DNA of 64,000 nt, from positions 15,045,427-15,109,426 of the forward strand of contig NC_086366.1 in the NCBI RefSeq assembly GCF_036324505.1. Direction: 5' to 3'. Shown here piece after piece: positions 47,149-62,179 of this stretch. Position 1 is the stretch's first letter. Each line of letters begins with the position of its first letter. The stretch comes from Eleginops maclovinus. Taxonomy: Eukaryota > Chordata > Actinopteri > Perciformes > Eleginopidae. The notes beneath the pieces were generated by a model that did no database searches, was not told where the DNA came from, and was given only the letters and a program-made list of their open reading frames with translations. Both the position numbers and the translations under genes were made by a program.

Positions 47149-49200
47149 CAGTTAGCTTAATACAGTGAGGCAGAAACAAAGAGCCTTGAAGGGTTGAGAA
47201 ATGGCAAAATGTGCTGTTATTGATCATGGGGGATGATATTTTGATAAATTGGACACACAAACAGGAGGCTTTTAAAATGCTTGGGGCTATACAGAAGGAA
47301 TAATGAGTCTGACCATTGCTTCTATCAAAGCAGCAGCAGGAGCACAGATCTTCCATGGATACAAGGTACACCATCTGAGCTGCTTTCAGGCTGGGTATGT
47401 TGTGACCCAATACAGTAAGGCATTTGTTAAATCATCCACCATGCTTATTATGAGTATCTTGCCATGTCTCAACCAAAGCATAAAGTCGAACCATATTCCT
47501 CTGTTCTCTGCACACCATTTCCATTTTTAAAACACAAGTTTGGTGTTGTAACAAATTGTTTATAATAGCCAACGTAGTTTTAATGTTGTGATAATATAAA
47601 AACATATTGTTTAAGCTTGAAAACATCTTGTTATAACATACTGTACAAACAAGTCAGGATGTCACAATAAACGTTTTAATGTCAAGGGGTTATGCAAAGG
47701 CCTTTTTCTTGGCCCGGACCTGTGGCTTCCTGGATTCTCAGGCTGTTGTTGGAAACTTAATCAAGTTGCAACTTGGTGCTTTAACACTTTGATTTTTGCG
47801 CAGATTTAACAAATGAGATATGGCCTATATGAGTGCGATTGAGAGATTTTGGGACAGGGATTTTGTGCGAGATAGGTCAGCTTTTCAGTTTTCGGTCTTT
47901 GTGTTCAGGTAAAATACACATAAGATGAGGCACATGGTTTCCAGGTTCATATTTCCCATATTAAACTATTCCTTTAACAGAGAAAAAGAGGCCAGACGAG
48001 ATAAAATGAGATGAGAGGAGAGGTAATTACTGGAGACTCTCTAAGAACCAACAATGGCTGAAGGAGGAGAGCACAGGAAGAATGAGAGAATGGAGAAGAG
48101 AGGGCACTCATGGTATAATTGGATGAATACTTGTCACTGACAGGGCCTGATCCTGAAAATGACAGCTCTCTCTTTCTTCCTGTAACCCCTCTCATCTTTT
48201 ATAGACCACTCAAATCTATATTTCCTGCTAATTGTATCAGAAGTATGCCCGCATGTAACCCATCATTAGTCAGGTAGAGTTCAAGAGATGTAGGATGAAG
48301 TTGATTGCGTGATTACATGGAATTACCCAATCCCTGCTATCACTATAAAGTTTAGTTGTTGCTATTTATCCAAATATGTTGTACTATCTTTCAAAGTTCA
48401 ATTATAATGTTAAAGCCGTAGTCTCTGCAAAAGTTACAGTTCCTTAAATCTAAATAATTCATCTCATGTCATCTATTTTGAAACTGCTGTATGATCTAAA
48501 TAAGCACACCTGGGCTTTGCTCCATTACTGTTTTAAGTCCAAATTACTTTCTTTTTTAATTCTCTCCCACCCAATCTGTTTCTCTTCTCATGTGGGATTG
48601 ATTTCTCTGGGCTATATTAAATGCATAGTCCTCCTCTTCTTTCTTTTCGTGTGACTAGAAACAACCCTCACTGTGGCTGGCATGGATTGTATTTTGAGCA
48701 GAAGATAGAATATATCTCCTTATTTGTTGTACAGCTGTTAAATTCCTCTTAACGGTAGATAGAGCATTTGATATAAAGGTCACATATTCTCTCCACAGGA
48801 TATTGACTTTTTCTAGCTCTTGTCACATTCATCCTTTTTATCTGGCTGTAGCATACTATGTTGTGTTAACTATTTTGTCCTTGAGTTGGATTTCTCTTGC
48901 TGACCTTCTATCTTCCAGGTGATGCGTATCTCAAGCCTACTTCACTCGGCTGCCTCCCTGGGACTATCCAGGGGGGTTAATAAAGAGAACCTCTGTCCGT
49001 CGATGGTAAAGTCTATTCAAGGTAGAAATTACCAGGTAGGTGATGATAGGAGATCTGTTTCCTGTTCGTGGGAAGGCACCATAGCCTGAGTTAGGGATTC
49101 CTTTGAAAATATTTTTAATATTTTCAAAGTCTGTATAACACACTGTGTCTTCATATGTCTTGATTTGAGATTATCAACTTTCTTTCTTTTCCCTCTGTGT
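47149..49200. other. Region between strit1 and the OlfC pseudogene
   Basis: No coding exon was recognised. The segment at 48918-49010 is GC-richer and might be a decayed first exon of the downstream OlfC pseudogene, but it shows no convincing similarity. Confidence 0.45.
49101..49129. repeat. Perfect 13-bp inverted repeat
   Basis: CTTTGAAAATATT at 49101-49113 is matched exactly by AATATTTTCAAAG at 49117-49129 across a TTT spacer, about 85 bases before the first recognisable OlfC pseudogene exon. Confidence 0.9.
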
Positions 49201-49212
49201 CGCACCTGCTCC

Positions 49213-51280
<2,068 letters not shown>

Positions 51281-54200
51281 CCTTTATTATTCCTTTATAG
51301 ATTATTTTGTTACACACCTAATGGAAAGATCTTGCATGGATAATAACAACACCAAGTGGTCAACTATGAAAGCATTACAAAGTTCAAGTGAAAGCTGTAT
51401 GCTGTCTAGACACAAGGAACTAACAACAAACAAAAAATAAAAAAGCATTTAATAATATTCAATGTTAATTATATTTAAATATTTTCACTTTTCTGTGCTA
51501 ATGTTATCTGGACATAACTTATCAAAACTATTAATGTTTGCTGCTGAGTGGGGGAAATTGAAATACACGTTTCAACATGCCATGAGCTCATGAGTTGGTG
51601 TTATGCCACGCTGACAGCCAGTCATTAACATTAACTCCTCACACAGATGATGTGTATGTGTTTGTGTTTCACACTGTGCATGTGCTAATTTTTTGGTCTT
51701 GCAGATCATTTTTAATGTGAGAAACCCTGAATTACTGTCTCTTCATTGCCTTCTGTCAACACATCCCTTATCTGTTCTCCCAGTATAGAACATGGATCTA
51801 CAGTGTAATTACACCAGCATAGTGACTCACACTATTTCAGACCAAAATGTGCAGTACTTTAATTTTCAGAGACTTTCGAAACCTTCTGATATTTTGCTGC
51901 CCTTTATTATGTTTGTGCTTTTGTCACGGAGACCATTAGTTTGTGACGCAGTTTCTATGGTGCCCATCTCATCTCTGATGTCCGCTCTAATTCAATAAAA
52001 AATGAAAGAAATGGTGATAACATTACCCAAGTATATATATATATATATATATGAAAGATACCCTGCCACTTTCAAAAAAGATGTAAGGCCATGGTGTAAA
52101 ATGTGCCAGATCTGATTAATTCATTCAAAATTATGCAAGTTATTAATATCTATATAGGCTTACCTTACTAAGCTAAAGCCATTTCTGTCAAGCTACTTTC
52201 TGTCACAGGTATATCTGAAAGAGATGTACAAGAAAAGAGAAATACTGTACAGAACATAAATATACAATAGCCTGACAGCTGCACTAAATGACTCTAAATG
52301 GTTAGTTATTTTCCCACGTCGGGAGCTATCGATTAAACATTACAGTCAATTTGAGCTAATTTGAAGGGTTCTATATAAAATCCATTTCTGTTTTTTAGGA
52401 ATGGGTCCAGTAGTGAATTCCTCACTTTTGGCTAATCAGTTTCCACTATGTTTTTCACATCTTGTCATATTTGTGAGACCTTGTTCCTTGTCATATTTAA
52501 AATGTGTCTTTAGTGCCTTTAAAACTGAAAAGAATGTTGCTTGTCAGAATCAAAATGACACATACTGTTAATGTTTGCTTTTGGAAATGTGAATCGCTCC
52601 TGAACATAGGGGGAGGGAAACAGCCACAAGAAGTATATTTTTTTGTCAAGTAGAAATCGAGATGTTCAACTGAAAGACACTTCACTTAATCTTTTCCTAA
52701 TGATTGCCCATCCTCACTTGAAACAGAATAATACATTAAGTTACACTTGCTTTAACCCTTTACATCATATTTGTGACAGCATTTTGAACTAATTCTCTAT
52801 AATCTGTCTTTGGTGAGGTAAATCCCCATGTCTCTAAACATCTGTTCAGCATTTGCCACATTTCAGATACTGACTGATGGCAAGATTAAGAACATAGCTG
52901 CATGTAGGTTTCCCTCCTGTGTTTACCTCCAAGCTGTAAGCCAACCTATGTCATCACGTCTCAAGTTATCCATATCAAGGAATGGATTTCTATGAATTCT
53001 GATCTTATTCTCTTCAATCTTTAAAGGAATGCTCCTCCAACAAAATGATCATTTGTATATGACTTACTCACTTGTGTTCACTTTAACTCTTGAGGTAAAA
53101 CATGTGTCTTATATCATTTCATGGTGCACCAAGAATATAATATGGAGAAAAGACGTAATTAATTGAAGCCAATGGCGACTGTGTGAAACAACATAAACAC
53201 GATATTGAAACAGTTCTTCACAGTCTTAATTTTGCGCAGTATAATCCATCACAATTGTTTAGGTGTAGAGTATGCTCATTACTCCCTTAACACTATTTAC
53301 TATGTAAAAGCTTACACATAAATAGTCCAGCTCTTTACATCCAGGCTGGTCCGGAGTCTAAAGTGTTTTGAATAGAAAGGTAATAGCTGAAACTCATGTG
53401 ATTGAGTAGTAGTGAGCATATGATTGGAATATAACTTGGATTACACTGTACAGCACATGTTTTGTGAGAGTTTAAAAAAAGATGTCGTGACAGTTTTGCC
53501 GTTTTTAAACAACATTTACAATACTCCAATTCATCAAGTTTTCTCAATAATTGAAGGTGAGCGATTTTCCTATAAAAAGGATCATTTTGTGGATGAACTA
53601 TTTCTTTAATATATTTTTTTCACACCCATGCACATTTCGTTTTACTTTTGCATGTAATTTGATGGCCCAGTCATTTTATTGAAGAACTTACTGCGCTGTT
53701 TTTTCATCACAGTCAAACCCTCTAATGGAGATTTTGAATTCTGATTAATTTAATTAAAGCCAGCAAATAGTGCTACGATCTGACAGTGCACTCTGCGGAC
53801 AAACAAATTATGTCATTCTAATTGATGATGCAGCAGAGATGAATGACAAAAGTTTAAAATGCAAAGGCTAATAAGAGTTTAGGTTAAAGTGAATGTAAAT
53901 AAGTGATACAGTCCCAATTAAACACTGAATACAATCTGCCTGTTCTGTAATCTTTTTCTCCTTTCTGTCCCTGATGGACGTCAGACACACAACGTCTCTC
54001 CATCTTCCAATATATTCCCCTGCCTTGGGAGGAACAACAGATCAATCAGTGGTGGATATTCAATGTAAGTCTGAGAGCAGCTGTGGAGAGGCGGAAAAAC
54101 GTTTGACGCTTTTAGTTTGTTTTTGTAGAGAACAGCCAGGCGTGATGTTTATATGTAAAGGCCTCTGGAGTATGAGGGTTTAATTAACCAATGACAGCTG

Positions 54201-54800
54201 GGATTTCCACTGAGCATACCTCAGAAACCCTGGGCCTCATCATTCTATCTAAGGTCAAATCAGCATGGACACTGCTGCCAAATCCCATTCAGACCTAGCA
54301 ATGAACTGTCCCTCACATTTCTACTGAGCACGTCAAATGATTGTCATGTAGCAGGAAAAATAAAACCATTTGTTCCAACAAGAGCATGGTTATTCCGTTT
54401 TTTTTTATTTTTTACTGTGACTGTGTGTTTTTCTTGAATCAGTGGATGAAACAGACTAAAGGATTCATTGGATAAAATGACCAATTTATGATAGAGAAAC
54501 GTTTTATGTTTTTTACTACACCACTGATCCAATCATTTATATAGTTAGGGTTGATATTTACCCAGACCAGTGGTAACTATTTACATTATTAGCTTGGAAA
54601 TGATATACAGGAGCAGTTGTAAAGACATGGGAAAATGTATTTGTATGACAAAGGTGTATGGTTGCGCATTTCCAGATGGGCCTTGATAAAAGACACAAAG
54701 TAGTATTAACAACACGCTACTACCATCTAGTGGTAAAATAATAATAAATGTTCATAATCAAACACAGGAGGCTTTTTAAACTTTTCCATTGGTGCCACTT
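51281..54800. other. Region between the two OlfC loci
   Basis: No exon was recognised. It contains a short AT array (about 52031-52052) and a MITE-like element (53021-53609); the rest is AT-rich and featureless. Confidence 0.6.
53021..53609. mobile_element. MITE-like element with terminal inverted repeats
   Basis: The left end TTAAAGGAATGCTCCTCCAA is an imperfect inverted match of the right end, whose reverse complement begins TTAAAGAAATAGTTCATCCA. Both continue into CAAAATGATC. The 589-bp interior has no coding potential, as in a non-autonomous DNA transposon. TA-rich flanks prevent fixing the target-site duplication. The superfamily is not assigned. Confidence 0.65.
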
Positions 54801-54806
54801 TTTATT
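54801..54806 (-). terminator. Poly(A) signal for the OlfC gene
   Basis: AATAAA on the minus strand, 117 bases past the OlfC stop codon, the first such signal downstream. Confidence 0.6.
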
Positions 54807-54922
54807 CACCGCAAAAATAATACATTTTGAAATGAAGTTATATCATGATTATATTTCCTTAACCTGTATGAAAGGTCAATGAAAATAATCTCATAAAATA
54901 TGCATGAAATATAGATGATCTC

Positions 54923-57900
54923 CTAAAATTTGACAGGTTTCGACATCAGGTGTTTCCATGTGTTCTTTTCTGGTCTTAGAAGAATTATATAGCACTTGGG
55001 TGCAAAGATGCAGCCGAGCAATCCATAACTGGAAGCCAAGATAGCAAATACCTCTGTGGCCGTTGAGTACTTTCCTGGAGAGCTAATGTAGGCTGGAACA
55101 AAGGCTATCCACACTGCACAAAAAATGAGCATGCTGAATGTAATGAGTCTGGCCTCATTGAAGTTGTCCGGTAGCTTCCTTCCCAGGAAAGCCAAGAGTA
55201 GGCAGACACAGGCCAGCAGGCCAATGTAGCCCAGGACAAGAGAAAAGGCTACGGGTGAGCCTTCATCGCACAAAAGAATGACAATCACACTCTCACGTGG
55301 TATCAGTTTGCGTGGAGTAGGGGGAACAACGACCAGCCACACTGTACAGATGACTACCTGCGTACAAAGAAACCAGTCTCATTCAAACATTTAAATTAAT
55401 TGTTTTCTAACTATTTAAACACATAAAGAGTAAGAAGTCCTTACCTGGATCAGTGTACAAATGGCAATGATTGCCTTCTGCTGCACAGGCCCAAACCATT
55501 TCATTACATTGCTGCCTGGAAGTGTAGCCTTGAAGGCCATTAGCACCACTATAGTTTTCCCCAGAATACAAGACATGCAAAGAACAAAGGTGATGCCGAA
55601 TGCTGTGTGTCGCAGCATGCAGGACCACTCAGAGGGCCGGCCGATGAAGGTCAGAGAACACAGGAAACACAGAGTCAAGGAGAAGAGCAGCAGGAAGCTC
55701 AGCTCAGAGTTGTTCGCCCTGACAATGGGTGTGGTTCTGTGATAGGAAAATATAAAGGCCACAACACAGGTGCAGAAGGAGCCAATGAGGGAAATAGCCA
55801 TCAAAATTATGCCCATGGTTCCACTGAAGGAAAGGAAATCCACATGTTTTGGGATACAGGCTGTTCTCTCATCATTGGACCAGAACTCTGGCAAACAGCG
55901 CACACATTCTATGGCATCTAAAACACACAGACAAGAAGGCTTTAGCTGTGGCTTTAACACTGCAACTGTTAATCACATTTTCAAAATGTAGGAATGTATT
56001 TTTGTCTCACCAGTCTGATTGCTTATTTCTCCAGCTCTGCAAACCACACAATCATAGCAGCAGACAGGGAAGTTAGGTCTGATAGACTTCCGGGTTCCTG
56101 GGGGACAAATGCTGCTGCATACGGACAAGGGAATCTGAACAAATAGGAGAAAGCATACAACACAAAACAGTCACATAATAAAATAATATAATTCCAGAAA
56201 ATGCAATTTACGAAATATAATTGGATTTTATTGATTCCCTTACAGTGGTTTTGTTACCGTTCCAAACAATGATAGGTTCCTCGATGTGGAGTTTTTGATT
56301 TCCAACTGTGGTCGTTTCGTCAAATTTTCCAATAGTGACAAATTCCATTTCTCCATCTTGTCCCATCTGCCAGTTCACAAGGTCATACATGGCTGCAGGG
56401 TCCCCATTCTCATCAAACTTGGTTTCATCACCAAAGGAGTTTATGTATTCCACCTGTTTTATGTAATGAAGTAGCTAAGGGAAGAAATTGATTATTTTGT
56501 GCAAGATCCATAAATTATGGTTAAGCATTGCTATAACTTGTGTGTAGTGAATTAGTGAGCATATAGGATGGTACCTGCCATGGCTGTATATTGTCTGTAT
56601 TTGGACAGGCCTGCTGAGAAAATGGCCCTTTTCCTTTTACACAGCTTATCATAGCCTTCAGTGCATGGACAATAGCATACACAGCCTTATATACATTGTA
56701 GGAAATCCTTAGTTGTGACACATCTGAGTAGATATTCTTCACACTCTTCAGCTCTTCTGCTCCAGAACATGGACGTTTATCCTCAATATTATGTTCCTGA
56801 CCTTCAGTCTGAAGACCCAGGCTGCATTGAAACACTTCTTCCCAGAAGGGTAACAAGAAAGGATTTTCAAGGGCACCTGGCCTCGAGGGATGCAAGCTAA
56901 GCAGAAAGTCTTGCAATCCAGGGATGTGCGCTTGACGAATTGCAAAACCCATAGAACCCTGGAGGATGTGGTGGTATTTTTTTGGGGTGGAGAGGACAGC
57001 AGTTGTGCTCCAGGCCTCACTGGCAAGCCACTGTATCCCAGAGAGCCCCTCTCTAAATTAAAGAGATATGAAGATCATTATTTTGCATTGATAAACATAA
57101 AGGAATTCAAACTCAGTAAACATGTATCTGTAATAAAATCAACAAAACCAATAGTGAAAAGAGAGTTTTTTCAAAACATAAATACTATAGTGTTAGAAAA
57201 ACAAAATGTCATGCCTGAGAGCTCCATCAAACAAAGCAGCTGCATCTTGTTCCACAGCAAACACTAAGATCACCCGAGCCCCAGAAGAGCGGATCTTAGA
57301 AATGATGGATGAAATGGTGATCTGTGCTCTGTTCCTCGGGATGACCTCATGAAGAGCAACACAGGTACCTAACTTTCTAACCTAAGTGAGCATCACAAGA
57401 GACACAAGAAATTCTTTCATTTTAAGTTTGCAACATGTTCCAAATGTGTAGGGTTAGTTGAACATTTGAAATTGACAATTTATTCTTATTAAATTGTTTA
57501 TTGATTGTTGTGTGACCTACCTCATCCGCAAATATGTTTGCCCCTCCAAGGCCATAGGCATCATCCCCTGCTATCACACCTACCCAAGTTCAGCCAAAAT
57601 GCTTGACAAGTTGTATCATTGCATCTACCTAGATTTGGAAAGAACAGGGGAAGAAAGACCCAAAGAGAGAAAGAGAGATTATTTATATTCAGTATAACAA
57701 AAGTACGTTTTCACTTACAAGGAATTGGCTTTGGTGTTTTGGTATATTGTTCCAGGAATAAACATGTGGATATGATTCTGTTTGTGTGACATTGTGAGTC
57801 ATCTTAGTGTCCAAGTGTCTGAGCCTCCTCTCACCTGAAAGAAGTCACTGGGCATGGTCCTTAAGAAGGCAGGAAATTCCTTTTTGTTACTGAGACAGGC

Positions 57901-58739
57901 ACAACTGGAGAAATAACTGACCTGAATGACAGAAAACACAGTTGTTTGCTTAATTTCCCAATGTCCCACATTAAAAGACATTATTTATTCAGTCATATGG
58001 ATAAAACTCAAATTCTCAACAACTTCAAGTTTGAGTCTTTGTCTTTGGCCCTCTTCAGTGGTATTAAAACACAAAAAATAACAATATGGCAGACAACACA
58101 GTTATGAGTGGCTTTGTATAACTTACCTGTGGCACTTGGAAGACTCCAAGGAAACGGGCAACAACAAGGGACTGAGTAGAGCCTCCATCTCCAATGACGG
58201 CTGGTATAGTCCCATGACAGGTGCCTTCACTCTCTGTCTCTCCTTCAACTCCTGAAACCTTTTCATTCCCCACTAACTCCATGACAGCCTTCAGAGCCTG
58301 ATGGGGCGTACTGCATGAATCATAGATCTTGTAGCCAAGTGTGATGTTGGGAAGGAGCTTGCCATCTCTATTGATCTCCTCTATGGCAAAGATCATAGTT
58401 TGCATCCAGCGGAAAGTCCGAAAGTTAAATCTGGAAGAACAGAAAAGATGTCTACAGGCAAAGTCGAAGCATGTATTTCACTTAACATAGTTCACAACAC
58501 TTTGTTTCACAGAACTATGGAATAAAGATATATGCCATATGTGAGCATTCTACATGTGCCCCCTCCCTCTGGAACTCACATCTGTGACTGCCCCAACTTC
58601 ACAATGTTTAAATCTTTTAATCTATAAATTATTGTTGTGTTTTAAATATATTAAGTGTGTTGTTTGAATTATGTTTTGATGAACTGTATTTCTGTAAAGT
58701 TTCTTTGCGTTTTTAGAAAAGCGCTCCATAAATAAAATG

Positions 58740-58830
<91 letters not shown>

Positions 58831-59192
58831 GTTATTATTATCTAAGCAGAATTTACATTTGACTGATCAAAAATCCAGACAATTTAAAAAACAGCTTACC
58901 TTGAGCAATGTGCAGGAGGAGGCATAGAAGTGAAGGACAGATTGGGCTCCATCACCATATCATGAAGGGAGAAGAGCCCCCCCAATACGAGGTCCCCATT
59001 TTTCTGCAGCACAGGCAGGGACATTGACCCTGGGATTAATTTGCATTGTTGGCTCTGGTCTTGGCAGGAGTTGTAGGGAAACATTATGCACCACAACAGA
59101 CTCAAAACCACAAGCTTGGTCCTTCTCCAGGAAAGACTGTGCTCTACTAATCTCATCCAGAAATGAATCATCCTTAATTTAAAATAAGTCAC
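54923..59192 (-). pseudogene. OlfC (V2R-like) olfactory receptor, one nonsense codon
   Basis: Family C GPCR that senses amino-acid-like odorants in olfactory neurons. Minus-strand exons: 59192-58900, 58430-58127, 57921-57835, 57628-57521, 57381-57215, 57052-56575, 56474-56244, 56134-56011, 55917-55445, 55357-54923. They join in phase to 2700 bases (900 codons). Order: signal peptide (KLVVLSLLWCIMF), Venus-flytrap domain (MIFAIEEINRDGKLLPNITL, GDGGSTQS, SGIQWLASEAWST), the cysteine-rich domain in a 124-base exon (the canonical V2R size), then seven helices ending [13 protein letters not shown]. Lesions: exon 4 reads HFG-stop-TWVG, where relatives have Trp (TGA at 57592-57590), and exon 5 ends in a GC donor (AG|GCATGA). 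Everything else is intact, so this is a recent or perhaps segregating null, or a sequencing error. There are ten exons instead of the usual six. Which of the clustered ATGs is the start is uncertain. Confidence 0.88.
58560..58841 (+). mobile_element. LINE 3' end with (ATT)n tail, in OlfC intron 1
   Basis: Begins with a remnant reading like LWNSHL, continues AT-rich, and ends AAAAGCGCTCCATAAATAAA followed by about 33 ATT units (58741-58841). This matches, from memory, the 3' end of fish L2-type LINEs, which prime at ATT repeats. It is inserted antisense to the OlfC gene, within its 469-base first intron. Confidence 0.7.
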
Positions 59193-61240
59193 TGTTTAGT
59201 ATAATAAATATCCGCTTGGGTAACCCATACAATCAGCAACTGACAAACCAAAGAAGCACCATGTGTGCTGACAAAGCACCAAACAGTCAGTGGTCAGAGC
59301 TAGTGACATAATAAAAACACATTATGACCCCATTCTGACAAACACTGTCAAAAGGAAATAAATAAGCGTAACATTTATAGTAAAGCCAATATAAAAAATC
59401 ATCTTCAAATTCAAAAAATGTAATGAAGAATCCTCGTCAACATGAACCTTTAAAAACAAATGGATGTGCATCAGACAAAGTGGTAAGCAGGACAAGCTGC
59501 AATGTAGCTTATATAGGCCTCCTGCCTCATATCACAACTCTCAAGTTGACCTTATTTCCCCTGGGCCTTTGATCAATGGAAAAGAGCGCCCAGTTTTTAA
59601 TGCAATGAGTACTTGACCATAATGGAGAATGACTTGAGCTTTGTCATGTCACAACATTATGCTTGACTAGGCCTAACTCATCCTTCAGTGATGGGATGAG
59701 GCAGGCAGGAGACCCATGTCACAAGAGGCTGTTAAACATAACACACACACAGACACTCACAAAGGAAAAACAAACGTGACACATCGCAAACTGAGTTAGA
59801 GGATATCTTAAGAACATTGTTTGCTGTTATAGACAGGAAGAGCTACGTGAGATGCATTATTGTATTCTAAAATGCACATTTGACGTTTAGGTACCTGCAG
59901 TAAGTTGCTTTCAAAACTAACCTGGGTAAAATATTTTCTTGATCATTAATTAACCATTTTTACAAAAATGATGTCCTTTTTCCAACTTTTCTTACTCTTG
60001 TGTAAAATATATTTCTAAGGGTTTAAACAGAACAGGTTGGATGTTGAAATCAATGAGTCATTAGCGGGTTGTGCAAATCATTATCAGGACAAACCCTGCA
60101 GGCTACTAAACAGAGCACCACAGAGATTAAAGCAAAGATAATTTACATGCTTCATGTTGTGCTGCCTCAGGTCAAATGCTGTAGGTTTCCTTATTCATTT
60201 AATACGTCCCTGTGAGACCCTCAGAAGAGGAAGGACAGAGATGCCCTAAGACAAAAAACTCAGTATTAGGAGGAATTTCAAGCTCTCAGGGGAAAGGGAT
60301 TACACTTTTTGTTCCCCGAAAACATAAATAGAATACAACAAAAAGGAGACTGCAGTTGTATCACAATTTTGCTCAGAGGGCAAATCAAGATAATTAAAGC
60401 CCCTGAGTATAGAATGTTTTCTATCATATAACCCTTGAATGTGCAGTCTGTCAATAGAAAAAAAAAAATCATTTGGATAGAGCTGTGAAACTACAGATTC
60501 TATCAGACAGATACACACAGCGCCAGTAAACAAGAGACATGAGACCTATACTTTAAATGAAAAAATACAGTATGGTAATGAGATATACAACAACATGGAC
60601 AATGAATTGGAGAAGATAAAGAAAGACAGTCAGATAGACATGTGAGAGCAGAAAGACAGAAGCATTTTGTGCATCACAATATTTGAATGGTATGAAAAAA
60701 AGTCCATCTCAAGTTTTTTTTTTGTTTCTGTCTAAAAAGGACAAGTCTTTCAGCCTCGATCCATTGTCAAAACTTAAATGTTCCTTCTTACATTTCCCAA
60801 ATAAATGAATTACTTGCGATGCTGTTTTGAATCTGACATATTCACTCTCACATGCATGGGGAGACTGAATAAATGGAATCTAAATGAGCCAAGTTCAAAG
60901 TTGACTGCATTTGTTATGGCCAGAAGGTCTTCTGTGTCTGTTGTGGTGGCCACCAGATAACCCACTAGTGCACAGCTGTGGTCAAACCCTTTAAGACTTG
61001 GTGAGCCAAAGTTACTCCTAAGGCAGCAGATGGGCATGTATGGAGGGCAGAACGGTTGCAGCTAATGTGATTGCTAATGCAACATTTATGAATGTAGATA
61101 TGGGAAAAGTCTGGGGAGTATCTAGTAGAGGTCACTGGGGTGCACACAAATTAAGATTCAACTTGACATGCTTAAGGGTTGGATATTGTAGGGCTGTCTT
61201 GGTTGACTTGCCACATCAGGATTGACTAGGGACATTCCTT
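59193..61240. other. Region upstream of the OlfC gene
   Basis: Should contain the OlfC promoter, but no clear TATA box or initiator stands out. No further exon of any family was seen. Confidence 0.55.
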
Positions 61241-61249
61241 TTGCACTGA

Positions 61250-61490
61250 CAGCCTGGGTTTGGGATTGGCTCTAACTGCACCTTGACTACTGCAACTCCT
61301 TCCTAGCTGCATGGTCTGGAATGGTATGGAACTCATTCAGAATGGAGCATCTCGACTGGTTTTCAACCTACTTAAGTTCTCCCACACCCCACTGCTCCTC
61401 TGCTCCCTTCAGTGGCTGCCAACGGCTGCCCGGTTCTGCTTTTTAAGACTCTGGTACTGGTACCTTGGACATCAAATATTTATATATTTT
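61250..61490 (+). mobile_element. L2-type LINE reverse-transcriptase C-terminal fragment
   Basis: Plus-strand frame fragments read LDYCNSFLAAW, then QNGASRLVFNLLKFSHTPLL and SLQWLPTAARF. These are the conserved blocks at the end of L2-clade ORF2 proteins (LDYCNSLL, QNAAARLV, LHWLPV). Frameshifts and truncation make it inactive. A 3' remnant may extend to the AATAAA near 61848. Confidence 0.8.
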
Positions 61491-62179
61491 CTTTAATCAG
61501 CACTTAGAAAGTGTCGCTCATTTGAATCTATTGCACCGGCACTTACAATAGTTTGGCTTTCTTGAAGCGAATATACCTGCACTTTCTCTCATCCATAAGG
61601 AACTTGAAAAAGACTAACTGCTTATCTGAGGCAGTTTAGACATCCATCCCTGATGCACGCTCCCTCTAAAGCTATTCCAGGCATATCCAAAGGAGTACAA
61701 ACAGGAGGGTTTATAGCTGTATTAAGCCCACATTGTGTGTTATTGCAAGAACCCCAATTTCTTTCTGACTATACTTTTGTTGTTCAGCGCATGATATAGT
61801 CTCTCTCCATGTTTTACTGTCTGTATTTTTATATTGTAAATATCAAATAAAGCCGAAGCCTTAAAATACCAAGTGCCAGTTCCCCAGATTTGCACTAATA
61901 AAATGTGCATCCTGATGTTAACCTAACAATAAAGGTTGATGAAGAGGAAAGGTATTTTGGATAGCTCAAAATATCGCCCACTTAAAATAAAATGACTTTT
62001 CCTCCAGCCCTACCTCTAGCAATCTTTGAGTCTGTTCCGATAGAGGTGGTTCACGAAAAGAAGAGAAACAATAATGGAGAGAGCCCGTAATCTTTTTTGA
62101 TGCTTCCTCCGACAGTCTAAAGGGGGTTAATATCAACCTTTTTGGAATAATAATGCTTTTGGGTCTGTATATATAACAT

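Noticed and set aside
47018..47410. 130-codon minus-strand frame upstream of strit1
   Set aside because: Mixed composition, no recognisable domain, and no splice sites consistent with its frame.
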